From Spirochaetaceae bacterium (GTDB lineage Bacteria; Spirochaetota; Leptospiria; Leptospirales; Leptonemataceae), in NCBI GenBank assembly GCA_002730875.1, contig PCBI01000003.1, positions 128,273 to 192,272 on the forward strand: 64,000 nucleotides of DNA, written 5' to 3'. The notes below the pieces were generated by a model. The model saw nothing but the letters and a program-made list of their open reading frames with translations. It ran no database searches and was not told the origin of the DNA. Below are positions 53,289 to 62,099 of the stretch, piece by piece; position 1 is the stretch's first letter; each line of letters starts with the position of its first letter. A program made the translations under genes and the position numbers.

Positions 53289-54353
53289 TCACTTATTCAA
53301 GGCGGAGATCGTATGCACCACCACGGGCGTGGCTCTTCCCTTTAGTCTCACTCTGGCCAGCCTCCGAAATCTACCTTGCATATGGGTACACTCCTGAACC
53401 ACCTGATCGCTTATAGCCACCGGAACATTCAGTCGCTTGGTAAGTCCTTCCAGTCGGGAAGCAACGTTCACAGTGTCGCCAAGCACGGTTGTAGTGAGCC
53501 GGTTTTCCGTCCCCATTGTTCCGAGCACCAGGTTTCCCGTATGTACTCCCATACCCATTCGCAAAGGAAGCTTACCGGTACCACTACGGGAAAGGTTCAG
53601 CCGCTCCAGAGCCTCCGACATATCCAGGCAGGCCTGCACTGCCTGCTCTGGAGAATGAAACAACGCCATGATGGCATCCCCGATGAACTTATCTATGAAC
53701 CCTTCATTGTTACGAATGGCCGGCTCCATGTAGGCAACAAATTCATTGAGATCGTGTAGGATCTCTCTGGGTTGCATATTTTCCGTGATAGTAGTAAAAG
53801 AACGCAGATCCGCAAAAAGCACGGTGAGCTGCAATTGACGGGCCACGCCAATCTGAATGTCGCTTATATCGGCAATGTCCAGGTTACGAAGAAAGGCCTG
53901 GGGAACAAAGAGCTTGCTGGAATCCAGTAGCTTCTCAACTTTTTGTTTGTTTTCGATTACCTCGGTGATTTCCGATCGCATGGCGATATGTTCGATAATG
54001 TTTCCTTCGCCGTCCAGAATCGGGATGGCGGTGGTATTCACCCAGTAATATCCGCCACTTTTCTTCCTGTTCTTAATGATGCCTCGCCAGGGCTTTTTTT
54101 CCTTTTTGATCGTGTGCCAGAAATCTTTGAAAGCTTCCCGGGGCATATCGGGATGCCTTACAATGTTATGAGGTTTGCCGATCAACTCATCGCGGCGGTA
54201 TTCGGCCACACGACAGAATTCATCGTTCGCATAGGTGATCTTTCCGTATGGATCGGTCTTCGAGACGATGGTGCCAACATCGATAGCTTTACGATACTGC
54301 TCCAGCAACGCCTGGGCCCGCGGTTCGGTCATGGGTGCATCATTCTCGTTCAT
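53289..54353 (-). CDS. PAS domain-containing class III adenylate cyclase
   Basis: A 354-residue soluble protein. Residues about 15-130 are a PAS domain of the Aer-like type (TDPYGKITYANDEFCRVAEYRRDELIGKPHNIVRHPDMP), which often holds FAD for redox sensing. The catalytic domain follows: VLFADLRSFTTITE and DKFIGDAIMALF carry the two metal-binding aspartates. The Lys before FIGD and a Thr in the position of the second adenine-selecting residue (TTVLGDTVNVASR) fit class IIIb adenylate cyclases. A short coiled coil (EVIENKQKVEKLLDSS) joins the domains. ATG giving MNENDAPM chosen; the frame is open 11 codons further. Likely makes cAMP in response to redox or oxygen. Confidence 0.88.
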   Translation of the reverse strand: MNENDAPMTEPRAQALLEQYRKAIDVGTIVSKTDPYGKITYANDEFCRVAEYRRDELIGKPHNIVRHPDMPREAFKDFWHTIKKEKKPWRGIIKNRKKSGGYYWVNTTAIPILDGEGNIIEHIAMRSEITEVIENKQKVEKLLDSSKLFVPQAFLRNLDIADISDIQIGVARQLQLTVLFADLRSFTTITENMQPREILHDLNEFVAYMEPAIRNNEGFIDKFIGDAIMALFHSPEQAVQACLDMSEALERLNLSRSGTGKLPLRMGMGVHTGNLVLGTMGTENRLTTTVLGDTVNVASRLEGLTKRLNVPVAISDQVVQECTHMQGRFRRLARVRLKGRATPVVVHTISALNK

Positions 54354-54503
54354 ATAGCCAGAAATCCTTTGCCAGCTTTGCAGCAAAGAAAATCATGCAT
54401 TGAATCACGCCCAACCATGCCGCCGGTTGAAATCCCTCGCTGCCCTACTGCGACTATCTAATTGCATTACTCTGACGATTAGATTTCATGACCGTCACGC
54501 TTT

Positions 54504-54674
54504 CTATTTTCGCAGGCTCTTCAGATAATCGCAGAACTCCTTATCATCCGGGTTCTCCGAAAAGTGCTCGATCAGCGTTTCCAGGTTTTTTTGTACGTAG
54601 TCCTGCTCCTCTGCCGTGAGCTCGGCCCGGTCCAGAAGCTTGATCACCACGTCCTGCCAGCTTATTTCCCCCAT
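54504..54674 (-). CDS. Small acidic protein, 56 residues
   Basis: A short gene encoding MGEISWQDVVIKLLDRAEL... and ending FCDYLKSLRK. It has an ATG with a GGGGG sequence eight bases upstream. The sequence is acidic and helical, like a small regulatory or chaperone-type protein, with one cysteine. Codon use matches the neighbouring genes. It lies between the cyclase and the PAS-PAS kinase and is divergent from the latter. Function unknown. Confidence 0.55.
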   Translation of the reverse strand: MGEISWQDVVIKLLDRAELTAEEQDYVQKNLETLIEHFSENPDDKEFCDYLKSLRK

Positions 54675-54843
54675 AGTGTCCCCCCGGCGTACTGTTACTG
54701 GATTACTATATCATGAAAAGAATCTTTTTCATTCAACCTGGTATTCGCTCCAGGACCAACAGTGATATTTAGCCAGATTTTGGGCCGAGAGGCGGGTTGT
54801 AGCTTGACGTATCGGCGCATTTGTCCCAGGATTTTTAGGCTCC

Positions 54844-56277
54844 ATGCCTATGCTCCAGTGGAACGAGTACTCATCCCTGATTCCCGAAATGGAATCCAGC
54901 GCCAAAATGGGCGCCTACGAAGTGGAACTGGTTCAGGGCACCTGGAAGGGCTCGGCAGGCTTTATTCAATTGTTTCACCTGCCGGAGAGGCCGGAATACT
55001 CATTACAGGAATTCAAAGCCCTTGTGCATCCAGAGGACTTCCCTCGGGTGATGGCCTACTTCGAGCGCTGTCTGGAGTCGGAATCGCAATTCGATACCAC
55101 CTATCGTTGCATAATCAATGGCCGGGAACGATTTATTGAAACCCGAACAAGAATCGAAAGGGATCAGAATGGAAAGGCCATCCGATTGTTGGGTTTCAAA
55201 CGTGATATTACAGAAGAGAGCCAGCTTCATGATGTCTTTCGCGCTGCTCCCAGCGGTATGATCCTGGTCAATCATCGAAGGGAAATCGTCCTGTTAAACA
55301 AAGAAATAGAACGAATCTTTCAGTATTCGGCCCAGGAACTGGCCGGACAGAAAATTGAGGTACTTCTTCCCGAGCGCTACCGGAGTGAGCATCCAAACCT
55401 TGCCCGGGACTACATGGATGATCCCGTGCCCAGAGGCATGGGCGTAGGGCGGGATCTGGCAGGACGAAGAAAAGACGGCTCTGAATTACCGGTGGAGGTT
55501 GGCCTGCATCCCATCCACCGGGGCAAAGAGCTCTTCATAATCTGCTCGGTGGTAGACATCAGCGAAAGATCCAGAAAAGCCGAGCTTGAGGCAAAAAAGA
55601 AACAGGAGCTCAAGGATTTTGCCTATCGTATTGGCCACGATATACGAAGTCCGCTGGCCAACTTGAGAAGCCTGCTGTCGCTCAGCGAGGGTCCCGGCGC
55701 GGGGATTTCCTTACAGGAATCAAGAGAAATGATGTCCAACATAACGGCAGATCTTTTGCAATTCACGGAAGACCTGATTGGAGTCACAGGGGAATCCCCG
55801 GAAAGCGCCGATCAGGAAACCCTGAATGTTGATAAACTAAAGCGAAGAATCGAAAATCGTTTTCAGTATCCGCTCATTGAATGTCGGGGTTCCATCCTCT
55901 GGTCCCAGGAGTACGAGCAATTGCCGGTTCTGCCGCCCGGAGTAATGGAAGAGATCCTGGGTAATCTAATCTCCAACGCCCTCAAATACAGCCATCCAGA
56001 TCGGACGCCCGAGATTCGAATTGTTTTCAGAGATGAAGACCAGCGATTCCTGGTGGAAGTAAGCGACAACGGACGGGGAATCCCATCCAGTTTTCAAAAA
56101 AGCGTATTCCAGCTTTTCGAAAGGCTGCCCGATCAGAAGGAGCCCGGAGTGGGACTTGGGTTATATCTCGTCAAAAAGAACCTGCACCGACTGAACGGTC
56201 ACATTACCTTTGAAAGCAACGATAAAGGTACCACTTTCCACATTGACCTGCCGCTTACCCGGAATACATCCCATTAG
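54844..56277 (+). CDS. Soluble PAS-PAS sensor histidine kinase
   Basis: A 477-residue cytoplasmic kinase with no membrane segment. A PAS fold of PAS_3 type covers about residues 20-125 (VHPEDFPRVMAYFERCL, ending LLGFKRDITE). A second covers about 128-240 (VFRAAPSGMILVNHRREIVLLNKEIERIF, ending VVDISERS). H265 in YRIGHDIRSPLANLRS is the phosphorylation site. The ATPase part has NLISNALKYSH, VSDNGRGIP and PGVGLGLYLVKKNL. No regulator gene is next to it. It resembles light- or redox-responsive orphan kinases; no flavin-binding cysteine motif (NCRFLQ) is present, so it is not a LOV protein. Confidence 0.9.
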   Translation: MPMLQWNEYSSLIPEMESSAKMGAYEVELVQGTWKGSAGFIQLFHLPERPEYSLQEFKALVHPEDFPRVMAYFERCLESESQFDTTYRCIINGRERFIETRTRIERDQNGKAIRLLGFKRDITEESQLHDVFRAAPSGMILVNHRREIVLLNKEIERIFQYSAQELAGQKIEVLLPERYRSEHPNLARDYMDDPVPRGMGVGRDLAGRRKDGSELPVEVGLHPIHRGKELFIICSVVDISERSRKAELEAKKKQELKDFAYRIGHDIRSPLANLRSLLSLSEGPGAGISLQESREMMSNITADLLQFTEDLIGVTGESPESADQETLNVDKLKRRIENRFQYPLIECRGSILWSQEYEQLPVLPPGVMEEILGNLISNALKYSHPDRTPEIRIVFRDEDQRFLVEVSDNGRGIPSSFQKSVFQLFERLPDQKEPGVGLGLYLVKKNLHRLNGHITFESNDKGTTFHIDLPLTRNTSH

Positions 56278-56402
56278 TCCCCGGAACGATTCCTACCTCT
56301 CCGACAAGGACCTACTCCTGCACTAATACCGGTCCCATTCCATGCGATAACGAGCGCTGAATTCCCCTGTTTCAGAAATACCTTCTGCAAACAATCCTGG
56401 AA

Positions 56403-57386
56403 CTAGCGAGCTCCTCTCCCTTTCTGACTGGCAAAATACACGTGCTTTCGCGCACGCATAACATCTCCCAGGGGACGATGATCCTTCAGAGCTTGCCAGG
56501 GATCAAAGATGTCCTTTTCGATAGCTTCTCCAAGATCGGCTAACTCCTGTTCGCCGTGTGCCGGGATGGATAGCCGGGCCACGGTCACATACGGCGAATG
56601 CTTTTCTTTCCAATCCACCGATGCGTCTTCGATGGGCGTATGTTTTTCATCGGTAAAGAATTGGAGCTGAAAGTCCATTTGAAGGGGAGCGTTTTGAAGT
56701 CGGCTTTTCATGTCTTCGGCCAGATCGGCGATGGCGCCGCTGCCTTTCCTCAGCCTGGTGTCCGGTAGAAGGCGAACCCGGGCGGCATAAGGCCCGCAGG
56801 CAATGGGCGCGGCGGAGTAGAATTTTTCTGTAGCAAATCCGCTAAACCTGCGATTCACGGAAGCTGCCAGTTTTTTCATTCGCAGTATACCGCCCAGAAA
56901 TCCGTAGGTACCGACCATGAAGCGAAATAAAGGGGCATTGCCCTGGGCGGCCGCCTGCACCATCTGCACGAATTGCTCGCTCTTTGGCGAGGAGAAGGCA
57001 GGCAGATTGATCAATAGAAAGTCCTGGCAATCGGTATTCTCGGTCAGCGCGCCCGGGCCATCAATGCCGCGAACTTTAATGGCAAATCCGCGAATGTCTC
57101 CGGTGCTATCCGGCTGAATGTTCAGGCTGCCGTTGGACAGTCTGATGTAGGCTTCATGATGACCGGGAAAGGCAAATAGTCCGTGGCGGGCATGCTCCGG
57201 AATATCGCCCAGCACTTCCAGATCCGCTTTGAGTCCCAGGATCTGTTTTCTATGCAAGGCTCGTCCCGCTCCGAACTGCTTCGATTTCATTTTCTGTAGA
57301 ATGCCAAACTGGCGGGCGAATTTCTGAAACTTTTCTTCTTCGCCTTCCTGGATGTCTTCTTTCCAATCTGTGGATGGTTGTTTCAT
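56403..57386 (-). CDS. Catalase-related protein (small catalase-like family)
   Basis: A 327-residue protein of the small catalase-like family. It retains the blocks RALHRKQILG, PEHARHGLFAFPGHHEAYIRLSNGS, STGDIRGFAIKVRG (compare R-x-x-RGFAVK of catalases) and QDFLLINLPAF. True catalases are about 480 residues or more and have a Tyr haem ligand in an R-x-x-x-Y motif in the C-terminal half, which I cannot find here. It could still bind haem and act on peroxides or lipid hydroperoxides, or be inactive. The catalytic His may be the one in ALHRK. No signal peptide. The 261 bases before the gene at 57648 contain nothing that I can name. Confidence 0.78.
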   Translation of the reverse strand: MKQPSTDWKEDIQEGEEEKFQKFARQFGILQKMKSKQFGAGRALHRKQILGLKADLEVLGDIPEHARHGLFAFPGHHEAYIRLSNGSLNIQPDSTGDIRGFAIKVRGIDGPGALTENTDCQDFLLINLPAFSSPKSEQFVQMVQAAAQGNAPLFRFMVGTYGFLGGILRMKKLAASVNRRFSGFATEKFYSAAPIACGPYAARVRLLPDTRLRKGSGAIADLAEDMKSRLQNAPLQMDFQLQFFTDEKHTPIEDASVDWKEKHSPYVTVARLSIPAHGEQELADLGEAIEKDIFDPWQALKDHRPLGDVMRARKHVYFASQKGRGAR

Positions 57387-57647
57387 TTTTGTATGCTTCT
57401 ATCTATTTGTTTTCTTTTTCTATTACCGTAACCTGGCGCCGGCACCATAAGATTTTGAGCTCTCAAATCCTCAAGATCCTCGGAGCCCGGGCCGGTGATT
57501 CGGTATGTTAAGCCAGACGGCCATAGCCAATGCTTCGGAAGGTGAGAACCAGAGCGCCAGACCACATTGCAAAGCATATCCCATGGTACAATCCTGTAAA
57601 GACAAACATGGAAGCCGGGAGGCAACTGTTTCGCGGTCACAATCCCT

Positions 57648-58055
57648 TCAAGATGCGGGCCCATCGCCGGCAATAGCCAGAGGAATCAGGAATCCGGCCC
57701 ACAGGGCGTTACCGTGGATACCTGCCCCGGAAGGATGGGGATCGTGCAACATCTGGAAGCCTTCGGCGGACGTGGCGGCAAGGATTACATGCCGGTGGTC
57801 GCCCCGGGGACTCTTTCCGGCCAGAAGCAGGCCCAGGCCAGGGGCCGTGCTATAGGGCAACTCCCCGTCCACTAGATCCACTCTAAGAAATGCCAGCCCC
57901 CGTTTCGCCAACCATTCATTCATGGTCTGACGATAATCCGCAAACTCAATGAAGTTGGGAACGTCTTCCAGGCTTAGCTCCAGTAAAGAAGATACACAGG
58001 CCTGCAAGGCATTGCCCCTTCCCTCCTCAAACTCGGTCTGAAACACTGGTCGCAT
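57648..58055 (-). CDS. Conserved protein with papain-like Cys/His pattern
   Basis: A 135-residue protein, starting MRPVFQTEFEEGRGNALQACVSSLLELSLEDVPNF. The ALQACVSSLL Cys followed later by DHRHVILA and MLHDPHPSGAG gives a Cys-His-Asp pattern as in C39/NlpC-like papain-fold proteins, some of which are known from phages and bacteria as stand-alone domains. I infer the fold from this pattern alone; peptidase activity is not shown. The frame is open 38 codons further upstream, but the MRPVFQ start resembles what I recall of family members. Neighbour of HxlR on the same strand. Confidence 0.55.
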   Translation of the reverse strand: MRPVFQTEFEEGRGNALQACVSSLLELSLEDVPNFIEFADYRQTMNEWLAKRGLAFLRVDLVDGELPYSTAPGLGLLLAGKSPRGDHRHVILAATSAEGFQMLHDPHPSGAGIHGNALWAGFLIPLAIAGDGPAS

Positions 58056-58188
58056 ATTGATACTCTGGCCATGCCGGTTGGCGCGATTCAATCCTGCCCG
58101 GTAAGGCAGTAAAAAAGCAAGCAATCCTTCCGGCTTGTGGCTTACTTCGGGCTTACATTGAAGCGGCAATTAATCCCGGAGCCAACCT

Positions 58189-58581
58189 TCAGGGTTCGGC
58201 GGCAGATGCCGTCCCGGTGCGGCCATGATTCAACCCCGGCGGGCCCTTTTGATTTCTATCCAGATAGGACTTCCCGAAATCCCGGAGAGTTTCAATCACC
58301 GAAATCGTCCGCTCTCCCTCGACGGTGAGGGAGTACTCCACATGGGGAGGCACCGCCTGCTTAACGTCGCGATGGACCAATCCATGATATTCCAGTTCTC
58401 GCAGCTGCTCGGTAAGCATCTTATGCGTGATCCGGTCTAACTCCCGACGCAATTCATTGTAGCGCCAGGGACGGTCCTTCAGACGCCAGAGAATAGGCAT
58501 TTTCCATTTACCGCCAATGAGATCCAGGGCCAATTCTACAGGGTTATTATAGCTCTTATTGTCCCATTTGAATCGAGGCAT
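58189..58581 (-). CDS. HxlR family transcriptional regulator
   Basis: A 130-residue winged-helix regulator with the HxlR signature: NPVELALDLIGGKWKMPILWRL, then RYNELRRELDRITHKMLTEQLRELEYHGLVHR, and PPHVEYSLT. These proteins repress or activate a divergent gene in response to oxidants, quinones or aldehydes. A GGGAGAA site precedes the ATG used here (MPRFKWDN); a GTG five codons earlier is also open. It is divergent from the Rossmann reductase gene with 116 bases between, so that gene is its likely target. No cysteine is present in the protein, which argues against a YodB-type thiol switch. Confidence 0.88.
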   Translation of the reverse strand: MPRFKWDNKSYNNPVELALDLIGGKWKMPILWRLKDRPWRYNELRRELDRITHKMLTEQLRELEYHGLVHRDVKQAVPPHVEYSLTVEGERTISVIETLRDFGKSYLDRNQKGPPGLNHGRTGTASAAEP

Positions 58582-58697
58582 GGGCACTTCTCCCACCAGG
58601 GCACGTACTTTTTCGTTCGTATATACCGAAATAGTGCATACTGTCCATTTTTTTCTCAGACCCTAAATTAGACCAAATCAGCTCAGGAGAATCGAGA

Positions 58698-59306
58698 ATG
58701 AACATAGCAATCATCGGAAAAGGAAACGTGGGCACCGCACTTGCCGCCGGACTGATAGCAGCCGGTCATCGAGTAATCTTCGGAGTCAGAAATCCGGACA
58801 AGCCGAACGGCACGCCGCTGCAAGGAGCGGAGTACATGGGCCTTCTGGATGCAATGAAAGAAGCGCGTATCATCATTCTGGCCACTCCGCCGACAGCGGC
58901 CCCGGCGGTGGCCGGTTTGTTTCAGGGTCTAGCGGAAAGTTCGGAAAAGACACTGATCGACACAACAAACAGTCTATTTCAGAAACCGGAAATGTACGCG
59001 AGCGCCTACCAGGCTCTGGAGCAGATTACCGGTCGGTCCGTAGTTAAATGCTTCAATTCCACCGGCGCGGAGAACATGGCCAATCCCCGGTACGAAAGCG
59101 GCGCCATTCCCATGTTTTTCTGCGGCGGGAGCGAAACGGACAAAGCGCTAACGAGACAGTTGTGCGAAGACCTGGGATTTTCCGAAAGTTATGACCTGGG
59201 TGGTCCGGAGGCCGCACCCATGTTAGAACAGTTTGCCGGACTCTGGATTCGCCTGTCCCGCCAGGGCATGGGCCGGCAATTCGCATTTCAGTTAGTTCGG
59301 CGGTAG
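58698..59306 (+). CDS. NADPH-dependent reductase, F420-dependent oxidoreductase-like Rossmann protein
   Basis: A 202-residue Rossmann protein: MNIAIIGKGNVGTALAAGL has the GxGxxG dinucleotide site, VRNPDKPN follows the second strand, and IILATPPTAAP and LIDTTNS complete the pattern of the F420-dependent NADP reductase and IlvC-like family (proteins annotated YqfZ-like or NADP oxidoreductase). KCFNSTGAENM is typical of this group. The bacterium need not make F420; many such proteins are ordinary NADPH reductases. A good AGGAGA precedes the ATG. Likely controlled by the divergent HxlR protein. Confidence 0.83.
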   Translation: MNIAIIGKGNVGTALAAGLIAAGHRVIFGVRNPDKPNGTPLQGAEYMGLLDAMKEARIIILATPPTAAPAVAGLFQGLAESSEKTLIDTTNSLFQKPEMYASAYQALEQITGRSVVKCFNSTGAENMANPRYESGAIPMFFCGGSETDKALTRQLCEDLGFSESYDLGGPEAAPMLEQFAGLWIRLSRQGMGRQFAFQLVRR

Positions 59307-59371
59307 GAAATGGCGGGGACTGCGCCTTCCTTTGCTGGACGGTGGAAGGGGGACATTGGAGAGTGATCCAC

Positions 59372-60493
59372 ATGAAATGGTCTTTGTTCGTTGGACGCCC
59401 GTTTGGCATTCGAGTGTATGTTCACTGGACCTTTCTAATTCTGATTGGCTGGATCCTCTTCGCGCGCCTGGGAAATCCGCTTGCGGATGTAATGAGCCTG
59501 CTTCTGTTTCTGTTCCTTTTGTTTTTCTCGGTTTTCCTGCATGAGATGGGTCATGCATTGATGGCCCGTCGCTTCAAAGTTAAGACGAAGGATATTATTC
59601 TGTTGCCTATAGGAGGGATGGCCCGATTCAAGAAAATCCCGGAAGAGCCGGCAGCCGAGTTTTTCATCGCACTGGCCGGTCCGGCAGTAAACGCAATCCT
59701 GGCTCTTCTATTGTTCGGGTTGCTTGCCGGTCTGGGACATCCTCCGCAATTTCCGGAGAAGTTGAGTCTGGTCTCCGGCGAATTTGCCCTGCTACAAAAT
59801 CTTTTCTGGGCCAACGCTTTACTGGCCGCATTTAACCTGGTCCCTGCCTTCCCCATGGATGGAGGAAGGGTTCTTCGCGGCCTTCTGGGCTTTCGTATGA
59901 ACCATGAAAAGGCCACAACCATAACGGCGGAGGTTGGTCAGGCTCTAGGTATTGTTTTCGTTATACTGGGATTCATGTACAGTCTGGGCCTGCTTTTCAT
60001 TGGAATCTTCGTCTTCCTGGGAGCTTCTGCAGAGTCTTCCCGGGAAAGCATGCAAAGTTCGCTTCGCTCTTACAAAGTTTCGAACATCCTGATCAAGCAT
60101 TATACGTCGCTGCGACCGGATCAGGGGATCATGGACGCGGTGGAGCTTCTACTGGCCGGCCAGGAGAGAGAGTTTCTGGTGATGGATCAGGGCAAGGTTG
60201 TAGGCGTGCTCACAAAGAAGGAAATCTTCAACGGTCTGGCCGCCCATGGCAATCAGGCATCGGTGCGAAAGATCATGATTTCGCACTTCCCTCACCTGCG
60301 GCTGGACAGTCATCTGGACGAAGCGTTGCAACTCCTGCAGGAAAAGGATTGCCCCATTGGTCCGGTCTATCGTGGAGAAAAGATTGTGGGCATCCTGGAC
60401 AAAGAAAACATTGAGGAACTGCTGACTCTAAATAAAGCCATGCAGCAATATCTGGATTCCCCGATACGGGATATTCAGGGAGGAAAGTCATGA
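59372..60493 (+). CDS. Site-2 protease family protein with CBS domains
   Basis: A 373-residue intramembrane metalloprotease of the SpoIVFB/S2P class. The zinc site is HEMGH (57-61) inside a membrane helix, and the third ligand D163 is in NLVPAFPMDGGRVLRG. Five to six membrane helices surround these. From about residue 240 a pair of CBS domains follows (LRPDQGIMDAVELLLAGQEREFLVMDQGKVVGVLTKKEI and SHLDEALQLLQEKDCPIGPVYRGEKIVGILDKENI), which normally bind adenine nucleotides and could gate cleavage. GGAGAG precedes the ATG. The small membrane protein gene overlaps its stop (ATGA). Confidence 0.93.
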   Translation: MKWSLFVGRPFGIRVYVHWTFLILIGWILFARLGNPLADVMSLLLFLFLLFFSVFLHEMGHALMARRFKVKTKDIILLPIGGMARFKKIPEEPAAEFFIALAGPAVNAILALLLFGLLAGLGHPPQFPEKLSLVSGEFALLQNLFWANALLAAFNLVPAFPMDGGRVLRGLLGFRMNHEKATTITAEVGQALGIVFVILGFMYSLGLLFIGIFVFLGASAESSRESMQSSLRSYKVSNILIKHYTSLRPDQGIMDAVELLLAGQEREFLVMDQGKVVGVLTKKEIFNGLAAHGNQASVRKIMISHFPHLRLDSHLDEALQLLQEKDCPIGPVYRGEKIVGILDKENIEELLTLNKAMQQYLDSPIRDIQGGKS

Positions 60494-60735
60494 GCGATAA
60501 AGAAAAAAGCGGAAGCACAAAGGGCACTCTGGCCATCTGGTTTGTGGCGGCCCTGTTTCTTGCCCTTTCGCCCATTGGTCAGGAGCCTCATCTATGGCAA
60601 AAACTGAAGCTACTCTGGCATGGCTGGTTGCAGAAACCTGTGGACTGGTTTGACCTTCTCATGCATGGAGTCCCCATAACGGCCTGGGCCGCATACGTTA
60701 TTTATCTGGCCTTGAAGCGCCGAGCAGCAGATTGA
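60490..60735 (+). CDS. Small membrane protein coupled to the site-2 protease
   Basis: An 81-residue protein with two hydrophobic segments (LAIWFVAALFLALSPIG and ITAWAAYVIYLAL). The central WFDLLMHGVPIT block is characteristic of a family of tiny inner-membrane proteins that databases often call RND transporter; that name is not supported by its size. Its start overlaps the site-2 protease stop (ATGA), so it is translationally coupled and may be a partner of the protease. Function unknown. Confidence 0.75.
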   Translation: MSDKEKSGSTKGTLAIWFVAALFLALSPIGQEPHLWQKLKLLWHGWLQKPVDWFDLLMHGVPITAWAAYVIYLALKRRAAD

Positions 60736-60899
60736 AACGCTACCGGCAGCTGCCTTACGACAGGTTAGCAGAAGTCTGCTTCGGTTGAAAGAGATTAGCG
60801 CCAATTTCCCGCTATTTGCCCGCCACCGGTATAGAACCGGCAAAGCTGTTTCCGATAATAATACCCAGCCATCCCGGCACAGTCTTTCAGGAATTCTAA

Positions 60900-62039
60900 A
60901 TGAATCGAATCAGCGCCATACTTATCCTTTTTGTGGCAGGCTTCTGTCAGCAGAACACCAGCCAGGTCGAACAACCGGTAACAGAAGTCAATTCTCAGTG
61001 GCAGGACCGGGCATTGTTTCTGGCCGGATTGCCTACCTCGAAAGAGTACAGCGAACGGCCGGAAATTGCTCAAATTCTGAATCGGCCGCACTACAGAGAA
61101 CATCAGCGGCAAATGAATGCCTTCTGGTCCAGCGTGGAACGACAGCGGGTTGCCCCTATGACCGCCTGGTGGAGGTCGCGACTTTCGCCGCGAATGGACA
61201 ATGTGAAGACAAAAACCGCTCTGTATCCGCTTTCCGGCGGCGATCTGCTCAACTTCAAACTGGTCTATCCCCATGCCAACCGCTATGTGATGATCGCCAT
61301 GGAGAAGCCCGGGGTCATGCCGGCGCCCAATAGTATGAGCGACCCACAGCTACAGGAGGGTCTTTACTCGGTGCGAAAGATGCTGGGGAACATTGCGCTC
61401 ACAGGCTACTTTTTTTCCCGGTGGATGAATCAATACATGAATCCGGAGAAGTACGGTTTTTATGGAACGCTTCCAACGGTTTCCGTTTTTCTGGTCCGTC
61501 TGGGCCACAGGATTCAGGACGTGGAAATGACCTGCGTAGATGCGCAAGGAAACCTGGTCTATAAAAGGGTAAATCCCTGTTATTTGCCAGGCTACCGAAT
61601 TCGATTCCAGGATGCCATTTCCGGAAGAGACAAGGAGCTCTACTACCATTCAACCAGGATCGACAACGATCTGTTTTCTCATGAATCCGCGCGGGGTAAG
61701 TATATTCGCAGTCTGGGCGATGTGGCCTTGATGATGAAGGCGGCTGTATATTTGTTCCATCGGCCCGCATATACCGAAGGAGCCCGCTACTTGCTGGAGC
61801 ACTCCGAGGTCATTGTCCAGGACGATTCGGGCATTCCTTACCGGTTGTTCGACAAATCGCGCTGGGACATTTCGCTCTTCGGAACCTATCGTTATCCATT
61901 GCCTGGAATGGGAGTGTATCCGCAACAGGATCTGATTCGTGCCTATGCCGGCGGATCCGAGCATCTGCCTTTCGCTTATGGCTACGGTCCGAAGACGGCG
62001 GCAAGAGCATCCGGTCTCATGGTAGCATTTGCGAAATAG
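60900..62039 (+). CDS. Putative lipoprotein, unknown function
   Basis: A 379-residue protein with lipoprotein signal MNRISAILILFVAGFC (Cys16) and AGGA upstream. The mature part has a long segment of conserved-looking aromatics (PHYREHQRQMNAFWSSVERQRVAPM, LYPLSGGDLLNFKLVYPHANRYVMIAMEKPG, RLGHRIQDVEMTCVD). I do not recognise it with certainty. Nothing enzymatic can be pointed out. Presumably anchored in the inner or outer membrane and facing the periplasm. Confidence 0.6.
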   Translation: MNRISAILILFVAGFCQQNTSQVEQPVTEVNSQWQDRALFLAGLPTSKEYSERPEIAQILNRPHYREHQRQMNAFWSSVERQRVAPMTAWWRSRLSPRMDNVKTKTALYPLSGGDLLNFKLVYPHANRYVMIAMEKPGVMPAPNSMSDPQLQEGLYSVRKMLGNIALTGYFFSRWMNQYMNPEKYGFYGTLPTVSVFLVRLGHRIQDVEMTCVDAQGNLVYKRVNPCYLPGYRIRFQDAISGRDKELYYHSTRIDNDLFSHESARGKYIRSLGDVALMMKAAVYLFHRPAYTEGARYLLEHSEVIVQDDSGIPYRLFDKSRWDISLFGTYRYPLPGMGVYPQQDLIRAYAGGSEHLPFAYGYGPKTAARASGLMVAFAK

Positions 62040-62099
62040 GGCCGACGGCGACTGTATACATCAGCGATCGTCAGTTCGCCGGCGTCCCGGCCCGGATTA

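Noticed and set aside
58582-58697. HxlR operator in the divergent intergenic region
   Set aside because: GTAT/ATAC half-sites are present around 58619-58640, but the dyad is weak and I could not separate it from chance.
60490-60735. RND transporter as a product name for the 81-residue protein
   Set aside because: RND pumps are about a thousand residues; this tiny protein cannot be one, though its family often carries that label.
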